A stretch of 64,000 nt of DNA. Origin: Sandaracinaceae bacterium (GTDB lineage: Bacteria; Myxococcota_A; Polyangia; Polyangiales; Sandaracinaceae). Shown here piece by piece: positions 1 to 8,134 of this stretch. The stretch lies in NCBI GenBank assembly GCA_019694315.1, contig JAIBCE010000002.1, positions 1-64,000 on the forward strand. Direction: 5' to 3'. Each line of letters opens with the position of its first letter. The stretch's first letter is position 1. The position numbers and the translations under genes are program-made. The notes under the pieces were generated by a model. That model did not search any database, was not told the DNA's origin, and was given only the letters and a program-made list of their open reading frames with translations.

Positions 1-241
1 GGTAGCGCTTGACCAGCGCCTCGAACGCGCGCGGATCGCCGCGACGCGCGGCCTCGACGAGCGCGTCGGCCTCGCGCGAGGCCTCCGTCGGCTCGGTCTG
101 CGTGAGCTCGTCCTCGAGGCGCTCCGCGGCCGGCGCCGCGACGCTCGCGGGGATCGGCGGGGGCCCGCGCCGCGCGCCCATGGCCCGGCCGAGCGCGGGC
201 TGCGCGCGGCGGGGGATGGGGGGCGGGACTCGCTGCTCCAT
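1..241 (-). CDS. ECF-type RNA polymerase sigma factor, N-terminal part (cut by window edge)
   Basis: The minus strand is open from an ATG at 239-241 to the window edge, giving about 80 residues. After a basic, proline-rich leader the protein ends in EADALVEAARRGDPRAFEAL followed by VKRY, which is the typical opening of sigma-70 region 2 in extracytoplasmic-function sigma factors. A second in-frame ATG about 20 residues in (MGARRG) is an alternative start. The rest of region 2 and all of region 4 lie outside the window, so the subgroup cannot be told. It is read in the same direction as the two genes upstream of it. Confidence 0.7.
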   Translation of the reverse strand, partial: MEQRVPPPIPRRAQPALGRAMGARRGPPPIPASVAAPAAERLEDELTQTEPTEASREADALVEAARRGDPRAFEALVKRY

Positions 242-377
242 GGGCCGTGAGACCCACGAGCCGGCGTGGGTTTGGGTCGATCATGCCTGGCTCGCGCCAC
301 GGGCCGGGAGCGGTTCGTGAAACCTCAATGATCGCGGGCGGATCGCGGAGCGAGGTCGATGGAGTCGCGGGCAGGTC

Positions 378-1445
378 TCACTCGAGGTCGACGAATTCGA
401 ACGTCTCGGTCGGAGGGGGGAGCTCCACGTCCGAGGCCGAGACGGGCTGACCATTCGCGTAGTAGCGCTCGACCTCGAGGAGGATGCGGCGTCGGACGGC
501 GGGGCTCGGGGGCAGCTCGATCACGAGGGTCAGGCCGACGTCGCCGCCCGAGACCCGCGCGATGTCGGTGACGAGCACGCGCGTGGCGCCCTGCGTCCGT
601 AGACGCGTCGCGAAGCCCGCGTTGCGATCCATGTCGCGCCCGAGCATCGCATTGGGACGCGCGAGGAACGCGTCGAGCTCCACGGCGTCGGCGAGCACCG
701 ACGCGCGGTTCTGGGCCTCGAGCTCGGCGACCTCGGCGGGCGACGGAGGGCGCGTCGCATCGACGAAGCTGCACGCGCAGCGGCCCATGCGGAAGAGGAA
801 GAAGAAGACGCCCACGAACGACGCGCAGCCGACGCCACGCAGCCAGCCGGGCAGCGAGAAGGAGATGGACGGCCGCGATGGCTCGGGGGCCGGGGCGGGC
901 ACCACGGGCGGAGGCAGCGAGACCTGGTGCGGAGGGCGCGCGCTCGAAGGGCTCGCGCGGGGCGCGCGTGCGCGGGCCTCGTTCGGATCGAACGCGAGCT
1001 CGAGGCCTGCGCCGCCCGACATCGCATCGTCGCTCGCGCTCGGACGGGCCGGCGTCGGCTCGGCCACTGGCTCGGGCAGCGGCATCGCGGCGAGCTCGGG
1101 GCGCGGCAGGCCTGCGCCGCTCGCGCGCACGCCTGCGGGTCGCGAGAGCTCCGCGCCGCTCGCGCGAGCCTCGCCGGGTCTCGAGAGGCCCGTGCCGCTC
1201 GCGCGTGGGTCGAGCTTGCTCGGTCGGAGCTCGACCTTGGCGCCGATGCTCCGGAGCGCGGCGGCGATCGCCTCGGCGTCGGCCGGCGTGGCGTTGCGTC
1301 GCACCGCGCGAGGCACCGTCTGCTGGATCGCGACGGCGCGCGTCTCGTCGATGCCGAACACCCGCATGAGCGACGGAACGGGATCGCTGCCAGGCGCGAA
1401 GCCCTGGATCCAGATGTCCACACCACCACCACCACCACCGCTCAC
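378..1445 (-). CDS. Membrane protein with N-terminal ribosomal L7/L12 C-terminal-like domain
   Basis: 355 residues with a GTG start. After a run of six glycines encoded by a GGT trinucleotide repeat, residues about 10-70 resemble the ribosomal protein L7/L12 C-terminal domain (ATPADAEAIAAALRSIGAKVEL matches its closing helix and strand, shown here split as ATPADAEAIAAAL and RSIGAKVEL). A proline/alanine-rich linker follows with imperfect repeats of the form RASGxxLSRP. One hydrophobic segment lies near residue 200 (FVGVFFFLF) followed by a short cysteine pair and a C-terminal soluble domain of about 120 residues that I do not recognise. It lies 131 bp downstream of the AAA+/PCRF gene in the same direction. 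Function unknown; L7/L12-like folds are also used outside ribosomes. Confidence 0.75.
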   Translation of the reverse strand: MSGGGGGGVDIWIQGFAPGSDPVPSLMRVFGIDETRAVAIQQTVPRAVRRNATPADAEAIAAALRSIGAKVELRPSKLDPRASGTGLSRPGEARASGAELSRPAGVRASGAGLPRPELAAMPLPEPVAEPTPARPSASDDAMSGGAGLELAFDPNEARARAPRASPSSARPPHQVSLPPPVVPAPAPEPSRPSISFSLPGWLRGVGCASFVGVFFFLFRMGRCACSFVDATRPPSPAEVAELEAQNRASVLADAVELDAFLARPNAMLGRDMDRNAGFATRLRTQGATRVLVTDIARVSGGDVGLTLVIELPPSPAVRRRILLEVERYYANGQPVSASDVELPPPTETFEFVDLE

Positions 1446-1576
1446 GGGCGCGACGATAGTCCGAGCGCAGGCAGCTCGAAAAGCACGAACGCCACGGCGA
1501 CCACGCCGCCGCGCGTTCCATCACAGCCGGTCGCTCACTCGCAGGCGTGGCGTCCGAGCTCGTCCTCCATCGCCCG

Positions 1577-4333
1577 TCAGCCGTGCTTGCCCGCGTCGAT
1601 GCGGAGGGCGAGGAGGCGATCGAAGCTCTCGCCCGACAGGGCGTCCATGCGGCCCGAGGACCAGCCGGTGACGAAGTCGCGCACGTGGTCGGGCTCGCGC
1701 TCGTAGCGGCGCACGATCTCGTCGGACTCGGGCGGCGCATGCGTCCAGGCGTGCACGAGCTCGGGCAAGAGCGCCTTGAGCGTGTCGAATTTCTCGGGCG
1801 ACACGAGCACCAGCGGGCTGCTCGCGCCGGCAGGCGTGATCTCGACGCGCGCCCTCAGATCCGAGCCGAAGCGGCCCTTTCCGCGCACCGTTCGGTGCTG
1901 GAGCCGGCCGAGCTCGCGCAGCTCTCCGTCGAGGGGCGCCGTGCGCACACGCGCCGCGACGTGACGCGCACGCTCGTCGCCCTCGCTGCCGAGGCGCAGG
2001 CGATGGAGGCCTGCCTCGCCGCCGAGATAGCCGTGGGCGTGTCGACCTCGCACGAGGAGCAGCGCGGGCTCGTCGTCGCCCTCCGGATCGCGGAGCCACA
2101 CGAGCTCGAGGCCCTTGTGCTCGGCCCAGCCCACGAAGGTCTCCGTCACGAGGTCGCGCGCCTCGGGGCCGCGGCCTCCCACGGGGCGCACCTCGACGAG
2201 CGCGTCGGCGCGGGCCGAGGGACCCGCGAGGTGCACGAGCTCGCGCCGCGCAGTCGCCACCAGGTCCGCGTGGTCGCGCACGAGCTTGGCCGCCTCCTCG
2301 AGCGCGGCGCGCGTGCTCGCGCGGCCGAGCGCGTTCGAGACCGCGCGCCGATCGTGCTCGATGCGGCGCAGCCGCGTGAGCGCGTGCTCCAGCTCGTCGA
2401 GCTCCTCTTGCCGCTGGGCCGCGTGGGCCGCGTCCTTCCAGAAATCGGGGCGCTCGCGCTCCGCGAGCAGCACGTCTCGCTCCTCCTCGAGGCGCGCCTC
2501 CGACAGAGGCAGCGGCTCGATCGCCGAGAGGCGCGCCTCGAGCTCCGCCACGCTCCGCACGCGCTGCGGCTCGGGCACCGGCGGCGGAGGCTCGCGGCGC
2601 TGGGCCTGGCGGCTCGCGTCGGTCTCGAGCACCCGCACCTCGATCGCCTCTCCGCGCGCGGTCACCCGCACGAGCGAGCCTCGCGTCACGCGGCGCGACA
2701 CGAGCTCCATGGCCATGGGCAGCACCACGAGCTTCTGCACCTGGCGCTGGAGCGCGCGCGCACCGAAGCGACGATCGGTGCCCTTCTGCACGACGAGATC
2801 GAGCACCGCGTCGTCGACCTCCACGACGAGGCCTCGCCCCGCGATGCCCTCGCGCTCGAGCACGCGTGTGAGCTCCAGGCGCGCGACCGTGCGCAGCTGC
2901 TCCTCGGAGAGCGACGTGAAGAGCGCGATGTGCTGGAAGCGATTGAGGAGCTCGGGACGGAAGACCTCCTCGAGGCCCTTGCGCATGCGATCGAGCGCGA
3001 CCTCTGCCGCGGGGCGCGCGCCGAAGCCCACCTCGCGCGAGGCCTCCTTGGCGCCCGCGTTCGAGGTGCACACGAGGATGGTGTTGCGGAAGTCCACCGT
3101 CTCGCCCTGGGGCGTGGTGAGGCGACCCTCGTCGAGGATCGAGAGCAGCAGATCCCACACGTTGGGGTGCGCCTTCTCGAGCTCGTCGAAGAGCACCACC
3201 TGGAAGGGCTGCGCGCGCACGGGATCGATGAGGCGCGCGGGCGAGCCCTTGCGATCCGGATCGCCCACGAGCTGCATGAAGCCGCGGTAGTCCTTGAGCT
3301 CCGAGAGATCGAAGCGGAGCAGGCGCTCGTCGGTGCCGAAGAGCCACTCCGCGAGCGAGCGCGCCGTCTCCGTCTTGCCGACGCCCGTGGGGCCCACGAA
3401 GAGGAAGGTGCCGAGCGGTCGACGCGGATCGTGCAGGCCCGCCTTGAAGAGCGCGATCGTCTCGAGCACGCACTCGATCGCGTGGGACTGTCCCACGATG
3501 CGCTCGGCGAACCACGCGCGCACCTCCGACGTGGAGAGCGGCATGTCGGTCGACACGACGAGCAGGGGCAGGCCGTGCAGCTCCGCGAACGCGCGCTCCA
3601 CATGCTCGCGCTCGAGCGGCCCGGCGCCGCGGCTCGCGCTGCCCTCGGACGCGAGCTCCTCGAGGATGCGCAGCGCAGGACCCGGCTGCGCGCGCGCCGG
3701 CAGAAATCGCGTGGGCAGCGCCACGAGCGACGCGTGGGCACCGCTCGTCAGCTCGAGACCGAGGGCTCCAGCGCGCTCGTCGAGCACGCTGTGCACGGAC
3801 TCGCTCGAGAGCGGCGCGACGTCGACGACCTCGAAGAGCGCCACGAAGTCCGGGCTGCGGCGCAGGTGCTCGAGGCGCTCCTTGGTCACCTCGCCCACGA
3901 GCCGCACGTCGCCGCGCTCCACGGCCGACCGCATCGCGTCGAACACCACCGTGTCGCTCTGCACGGTGCGGCCCTGCTCGAGCAGGTTCCACACGTCGGG
4001 GATCGCGAGGGTGGCGCCCGCGGCTTCGCGGAGCAGGGTGGCCACGCGCGTCTGCCACTCGCCGAGGTACTTCGTGCCGCGGAACAGGTCGGTGGACGAG
4101 ATCTCCCAGAGGTGACCGTCGCCGCGCTCGTGCATGCGCCGCGCGACCTCCGCGAGCACCGTGCTCTTGCCGGCGCCGGGCATGCCCACGAGCAGCACCG
4201 AGCGACCGCGGTCGAGCAGCTCGAGCACGCGGCTCACCTCGCGATCGCGGAACGCGATCGGTGCGCGCTCGGAGGCGAGCGACACGAGGTCGCGCGCGTC
4301 GCGAGAGAGCAGGGGCGGCTCGGGGCTCGTCAT
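1577..4333 (-). CDS. ClpB-like AAA+ ATPase fused to a peptide chain release factor PCRF domain
   Basis: About 918 residues from the ATG at 4331-4333 (MTSPEP); a longer upstream reading exists but runs into the divergent promoter region. Two AAA+ modules are visible. The first has Walker A GMPGAGKST and a ClpB-like KYLGEWQTR loop, but its Walker B is degenerate (LAIPDVWNLL, lacking the DE pair). The second has GPTGVGKTE, Walker B VVLFDELEKAHPN, sensor/arginine-finger region RPELLNRF, and the ClpB D2-small domain. It lacks the usual GYVGY pore loop. The last third (about residues 640-918) matches RF2 domain 1 and PCRF: PDFWKDAA, then GPEARD, FVGWAEHKGLEL and HAHGYLGGEAGLHRL. No GGQ peptidyl-hydrolase motif is present. 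Role unknown; a remodeller that docks on the ribosome is inference. Confidence 0.88.
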   Translation of the reverse strand: MTSPEPPLLSRDARDLVSLASERAPIAFRDREVSRVLELLDRGRSVLLVGMPGAGKSTVLAEVARRMHERGDGHLWEISSTDLFRGTKYLGEWQTRVATLLREAAGATLAIPDVWNLLEQGRTVQSDTVVFDAMRSAVERGDVRLVGEVTKERLEHLRRSPDFVALFEVVDVAPLSSESVHSVLDERAGALGLELTSGAHASLVALPTRFLPARAQPGPALRILEELASEGSASRGAGPLEREHVERAFAELHGLPLLVVSTDMPLSTSEVRAWFAERIVGQSHAIECVLETIALFKAGLHDPRRPLGTFLFVGPTGVGKTETARSLAEWLFGTDERLLRFDLSELKDYRGFMQLVGDPDRKGSPARLIDPVRAQPFQVVLFDELEKAHPNVWDLLLSILDEGRLTTPQGETVDFRNTILVCTSNAGAKEASREVGFGARPAAEVALDRMRKGLEEVFRPELLNRFQHIALFTSLSEEQLRTVARLELTRVLEREGIAGRGLVVEVDDAVLDLVVQKGTDRRFGARALQRQVQKLVVLPMAMELVSRRVTRGSLVRVTARGEAIEVRVLETDASRQAQRREPPPPVPEPQRVRSVAELEARLSAIEPLPLSEARLEEERDVLLAERERPDFWKDAAHAAQRQEELDELEHALTRLRRIEHDRRAVSNALGRASTRAALEEAAKLVRDHADLVATARRELVHLAGPSARADALVEVRPVGGRGPEARDLVTETFVGWAEHKGLELVWLRDPEGDDEPALLLVRGRHAHGYLGGEAGLHRLRLGSEGDERARHVAARVRTAPLDGELRELGRLQHRTVRGKGRFGSDLRARVEITPAGASSPLVLVSPEKFDTLKALLPELVHAWTHAPPESDEIVRRYEREPDHVRDFVTGWSSGRMDALSGESFDRLLALRIDAGKHG

Positions 4334-4433
4334 GGGTGGGCCGATCCTACGCGAGCCCAGCCGGGCGCGCTTGACGGCGAGGCGCACAACAAGGACGCTC
4401 GCGACCCCTGTTTTCCTTCGATCTGGAAGGCCC

Positions 4434-5213
4434 ATGACCTCCTCGCGAGAGCTCGACGAGACCCGCTGCCGTGCCCTGCTCGAGGCCGCCTACCTGGGCG
4501 ATGCCGAGGCGCACCGACGCGCGCTCGCGGACCTCGCGCCGGGCGTGCGCGCCTTCGTGGCGACGTGCGTGGTGCGCATGGGCGCCACGGCGACGCGCAG
4601 CGGTCTCGCGCCCGACGACGTCGCACAGGAGGTGCTCCTGCGCCTCTCGCGCTGGGTGCCCGACGAGGTCCCGGACGGGCGCGCGCGCGCGAAGCTCCTC
4701 GCGTGGTGCGGTGTGGTGGCGAACAACCACGTGCGCACCACGCTGCGACGGGCGAAGCGACAAGAGAGCGCCAGCACGCACGGCGACGGTGAGGGCGAGA
4801 GCTCGGTGCTCGATCGCGCGCGCGCCGACGTGACGCCGTCGGACGAGGCGCTCGCGATGCGCGAGGTGGTCACGACGCTCGCGGCCTGCGCGGCGCGCCT
4901 CTCGCCGCCCTACGATGGGGTCTATCGGCTCGCGCTCGAGGCCGACGAGCTCACCGCCGACGCGATGGCCCTGCACTTCGGGCAGCTCAGCGCCAAGGAT
5001 CTGGCCCGTTTTGCCGACAAAGACGCGCCCGAGGAGCTGCGCGTCAGGGTCGTCAGGGTCCGGAGTCTCATGGACAAGTGGAAGTCCCGCATGAGAGCCC
5101 AGCTCGCCGAGTGCCTCGAGCACAAGCTCGGCCCAGGAGCGCTCCCGTCGGGGCTTCGTTTCGGCGGGGCCGCGTCCAAGGGCGCCGGCGAGCGCCGCGG
5201 GAGGCAGTCATGA
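4434..5213 (+). CDS. ECF-like RNA polymerase sigma factor
   Basis: 259 residues from the ATG at 4434, 100 bp from the divergent AAA+/PCRF gene. Region 2 is recognisable as LAPDDVAQEVLLRLSRWVPDE and the following LLAWCGVVANNHVRTTLRRAKR. An acidic linker with ESSVLDRAR follows, then a region-4-like helical part ending in LMDKWKSRMRAQL. The region 4 helix-turn-helix is poorly conserved by eye, so promoter specificity cannot be guessed. The stop codon overlaps the start of the next gene (ATGA), which implies translational coupling. Nothing ties it to the flagellar genes except position. Confidence 0.75.
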   Translation: MTSSRELDETRCRALLEAAYLGDAEAHRRALADLAPGVRAFVATCVVRMGATATRSGLAPDDVAQEVLLRLSRWVPDEVPDGRARAKLLAWCGVVANNHVRTTLRRAKRQESASTHGDGEGESSVLDRARADVTPSDEALAMREVVTTLAACAARLSPPYDGVYRLALEADELTADAMALHFGQLSAKDLARFADKDAPEELRVRVVRVRSLMDKWKSRMRAQLAECLEHKLGPGALPSGLRFGGAASKGAGERRGRQS

Positions 5214-5896
5214 TCGGAAGTCCCCCAGCGCCCGAAGGGCCGTCCAACGACTCGCACCTCGACGCCACGAGCGCGCTCGAGCAACGACTCGCGCTCTTCA
5301 CGGGCTCACTGCTCGCGAGCCGCGAAGAGGCCGCTGCGCTCTGCGAGGTGGCCGGACGGCTGAGCCTGCGAGGCAAGGCCCCGAGCCCGCTCACCGGCGG
5401 CGCGCGCGAGGCGCTCGAGGCGCGGCTGCGCGAGGGCCTGGGCCTCGACGTGCTCGGGGACGAGGCGAGCCTGCTCGCGGAGCTCTGCGAGGACGAGGAG
5501 CCGAGCGAGGGCACCCACGAGACCGAGGCGATGGTGCGCGATGCCATGCGAGCGCGCGATCGCGCGGAGTGGATCCAGGAGGGCGCCCGCTGTCTCCTCG
5601 GCGCCGACGAGCTCTCGGAAGAAGACGCGATCGGGATCGCGACGTTCGACGAGACGGTCCGCGCCGAGCTGCCCCGCTTGAGCCGCTGGAATCACGTGCG
5701 TGCCGAGGGGCTCACCACCGCATCGAGCGCCGAGAAGAGGCGTTTCCGTTGGCGAGCCGAGGGTGTGGAGATCGATCCGGGAGCGTGGGATGCGATGAGC
5801 GCGGTGGCAGCGCTGGTCGCGAGCTCGCCGGCCGCCGCAGCGCGCTTCGAGGCCCTCGTGGCCACCGAGCGGGGCCTGCGCGCGATGAAGCGCTGA
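5210..5896 (+). CDS. Hypothetical protein coupled to the upstream sigma factor
   Basis: 228 residues from the ATG at 5210, which overlaps the sigma factor stop codon by 4 bp. It is rich in acidic residues, alanine and leucine, has no evident membrane segment or signal peptide, and carries no motif I recognise. The overlap suggests a stoichiometric partner of the sigma factor, such as a regulator or soluble anti-sigma factor, but no zinc-binding anti-sigma motif is visible. It could equally be an unrelated soluble protein in the same operon. Confidence 0.65.
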   Translation: MIGSPPAPEGPSNDSHLDATSALEQRLALFTGSLLASREEAAALCEVAGRLSLRGKAPSPLTGGAREALEARLREGLGLDVLGDEASLLAELCEDEEPSEGTHETEAMVRDAMRARDRAEWIQEGARCLLGADELSEEDAIGIATFDETVRAELPRLSRWNHVRAEGLTTASSAEKRRFRWRAEGVEIDPGAWDAMSAVAALVASSPAAAARFEALVATERGLRAMKR

Positions 5897-6040
5897 GAGA
5901 GCGCGCGAATCGCCGTCGGGGACGCCGCGCCGTCAGAGGTCCATCGCCGCGCGCCAAGCGCTTGACGAGACCGCGCCCTCCGAGGGCGATCGACGGGGGA
6001 AAACGGCTGGATCGCGGGTGAGCCTGAGGGAATTCGACCG

Positions 6041-6056
6041 TGGCACATGCGCTGCT
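6041..6056 (+). promoter_or_regulatory. Sigma-54 (-24/-12) promoter of the fliL operon
   Basis: TGGCACATGCGCTGCT matches the sigma-54 consensus TGGCAC-N5-TTGC with the GG and GC dinucleotides exactly 10 bp apart. It lies 29 bp before the fliL ATG at 6085, with AGAGGAA as ribosome binding site in between. The same pattern, including the following TTGG, occurs before flhF. A sigma-54 activator gene is encoded about 24 kb away in this window. Confidence 0.8.
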
Positions 6057-6084
6057 TTGGTCGGCTCCCAGAGGAACTCGCCCG

Positions 6085-6630
6085 ATGGCCGATCACGCAG
6101 CAGCCGCTCCCGCCCCCGCTGGTACCAAGCCGGCCGCCGATGCGCCCAAGCGCAACGTGGTGCTCATCGCGCTCGTGGCCGTGAACATGCTCGGCATGTT
6201 GGGCCTCGGTGCCTACCTCGTGCTGAGCGGCCCGAGCCACTCCGCCGCCGAGGAGGAGAGCGTCGACGAAGAGGGCGACGGCGAAGAAGGCGACGGCGAA
6301 GAAGAAGGCGACGCCGCCGAGCACGAGATGGGACCGCTCGTGGAATTCGAGTCGATGGTGGTGAACCTCGAGGCACCCACGACCGACCGCTATCTCAAGC
6401 TCACCTTCCAGCTCGAGCTGCGCGACCCCGAGGGCGCCGAGCACGTGACCACGCGCATGCCGGCCTATCGGCACGCGGTGCTCATGTACCTGACCTCGCT
6501 CTCCATCGAGGACGTGCAGGGCGCCGAGCACGCCGTCGCGGTGCGCGATCATCTGCTCGAGCTGACGCGCGAGACGCTCGGTCGCCGCACCGTGACGCAC
6601 GTGTACCTCACGGAGTACCTGGTCCAATGA
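6085..6630 (+). CDS. fliL: Flagellar basal body-associated protein FliL
   Basis: 181 residues. A short cytoplasmic N-terminus is followed by one membrane segment (VVLIALVAVNMLGMLGLGAY, about residues 24-45), a very acidic linker of repeated DGEE/EEGD, and the FliL periplasmic domain with FESMVVNLEAP and YLKLTFQLELRD. FliL sits around the stator and modulates torque. The start at 6085 was chosen because the sigma-54 promoter and ribosome binding site lie just before it and inside the longer open frame. It is the first gene of the export-apparatus operon and overlaps fliM by 4 bp. Confidence 0.9.
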   Translation: MADHAAAAPAPAGTKPAADAPKRNVVLIALVAVNMLGMLGLGAYLVLSGPSHSAAEEESVDEEGDGEEGDGEEEGDAAEHEMGPLVEFESMVVNLEAPTTDRYLKLTFQLELRDPEGAEHVTTRMPAYRHAVLMYLTSLSIEDVQGAEHAVAVRDHLLELTRETLGRRTVTHVYLTEYLVQ

Positions 6631-7820
6631 GCGGCGAGAACGACGACGCGCCCGGGCTCGATCCGGCGGCGCTCGACGCGCTCGAGGCCGGCCAGCTCGG
6701 CGCAGAGGGCCTCGACGACGCGCCCGGGCTCGATCCGGCGGCGCTCGACGCCCTGAATTCCGGTGCCCTCGCCGACGGGAGCTTCGGTGGGTCGCTCGGC
6801 GCGGGAGGTGGGCTGGACGACGGCGGCCTCGACGCGGGCGGCCTCGACGCGGGCGGCCTCGACGCGGGCGCGCTCGGTGCCGACGAGGCGCCAGGGCTCG
6901 ATCTCGCCGCGCTCGAGCGCGCACAGGGCATGGGTGACGGACCGCTGCTCAGCGCCGAGGAGAGCGCGGCGCTCTTCGATGCGATCCGCAACGGCGCGGT
7001 CGAGGCGCACGCCACGCGACCCGCGAGCCTCGGCTCGGCCGACGAGCCGATGCGTCGCGCACAGAAGCGCCTCGACGATCTCGCACCGAGCGCCGCGAAC
7101 GATCTCCGCGAGGCGCTGCTCCGCGCGGGCACCGTACCCGAGAGCGTCGATCCCTCGGCCTGCGAGGTGGTGCCGCTCGAGGCCTTCAGCAAGGCCGTGC
7201 CTCCGGCCGCCGCGGTGTGGACCATCCGCTCGGCGGGCGAAGCGGTCGCGCGCGTGATGCTCGAGCCCGTGCTCGTGGCCGCGCTCCTCGAGCGTCGCCT
7301 CGGCGCAAACGACGCGCTCGTGGGCGCACGCCCGATCGAGCGCGCGCCCTCGTCGCTCGAGCTCCGCGTGCTCGAGCCGATCGCGCGCGCCGCAGCCGAC
7401 AAGCTCGTGGCGCCCTTCGTTCCCGGGCCGCTCGTGTACGGACCGCCGGGTCGACCGAGCGAGCTCGGCTCGCCGCTCGCACCGTGCGCGATGGTCACGC
7501 TCGCGCTCACGCCGCGCCGTGGCTCGCCCGCGGAGATCAAGATCGCCCTCTTCGCCGCGTCGCTCGGGCACACGAGCGCCCCCACGAAGCTGGGCGTCCG
7601 CATGGGTGACGTGATCTCCGACGTGGAGGTCGAGGTGGTGGCGGTGCTCGGCCGCACGGCCTCGACGGTGCGCGCCCTTCTCGCGCTCGAGCGCGGCTCG
7701 GTGCTGCGTCTCGACGGTGCGCCCGACCGACCCATCGAGGTCCGCGTCGACGGCGTCACGGTGCTCCGCGGCATGCCCGTGGTGAAGGACGGAAATCTCG
7801 CGATCGAGGTGAACCCATGA
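6627..7820 (+). CDS. fliM: Flagellar motor switch protein FliM with an extended N-terminus
   Basis: 397 residues, ATG overlapping the fliL stop. Residues 1-100 form an unusual leader with two copies of DDAPGLDPAALDAL and a run of GGLDA repeats. Then comes LLSAEESAALFDAI, a counterpart of the CheY-P-binding LSQxEIDxLL motif normally found at the extreme N-terminus. The middle domain is divergent, and the C-terminal SpoA/FliN-like domain is clear (LGVRMGDVISDVEVEVVAVL, LERGSVLRLDGAPDRPIEVR). It forms the C-ring with FliN and FliG; fliG is not in this window. Overlaps fliN by 4 bp. Confidence 0.85.
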   Translation: MSGENDDAPGLDPAALDALEAGQLGAEGLDDAPGLDPAALDALNSGALADGSFGGSLGAGGGLDDGGLDAGGLDAGGLDAGALGADEAPGLDLAALERAQGMGDGPLLSAEESAALFDAIRNGAVEAHATRPASLGSADEPMRRAQKRLDDLAPSAANDLREALLRAGTVPESVDPSACEVVPLEAFSKAVPPAAAVWTIRSAGEAVARVMLEPVLVAALLERRLGANDALVGARPIERAPSSLELRVLEPIARAAADKLVAPFVPGPLVYGPPGRPSELGSPLAPCAMVTLALTPRRGSPAEIKIALFAASLGHTSAPTKLGVRMGDVISDVEVEVVAVLGRTASTVRALLALERGSVLRLDGAPDRPIEVRVDGVTVLRGMPVVKDGNLAIEVNP

Positions 7821-8134
7821 GTGATCCGAAGTCGGAGCGCCCCGAAGGCGCAGCGCTCGAGCGCGTGCTCGATCTGCCGTTGGAGATCCACGTCGAGCTC
7901 GGCCGCCGCCGCGTGCGCATCGCCGAGCTGCTGACGCTCGGGCCGGGCTCGGTGCTCGAGCTCGACGTCGCCGCGGGCACGCCGCTCTCGATCCTCGCGA
8001 ACCGCGTGGTGATCGCGCACGGAGAGGCCGTCGTGGTGGGCGAGCGCTACGGCGTCCGCGTCACCGACATCGTCTCGCAGAAAGAGCGCGTGCGCGGCCT
8101 CGGCGCGCTCGGCGGTGGTGGAGGTGGGCTGTGA
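7817..8134 (+). CDS. fliN: Flagellar motor switch protein FliN
   Basis: 105 residues, a typical FliN length. The SpoA domain covers residues about 15-90: VLDLPLEIHVELGRRRVRIAE, then LGPGSVLELD, LSILANRVVIAHGEAVVVGE and YGVRVTDIVS (each given in short pieces from the protein). It forms the lower part of the C-ring. The ATG overlaps fliM and its TGA overlaps the GTG of fliO, so all three are probably translationally coupled. Confidence 0.92.
   Translation: MSDPKSERPEGAALERVLDLPLEIHVELGRRRVRIAELLTLGPGSVLELDVAAGTPLSILANRVVIAHGEAVVVGERYGVRVTDIVSQKERVRGLGALGGGGGGL

Noticed and set aside
1421..1440. Phase-variable simple repeat at the start of the L7/L12-like protein
   Set aside because: The repeat is a GGT trinucleotide, so slippage would add or remove glycines without shifting the frame.
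1521..4792. Very long overlapping frames opposite or within the AAA+/PCRF gene
   Set aside because: They lack recognisable motifs and are shadows of the real gene in high-GC DNA.
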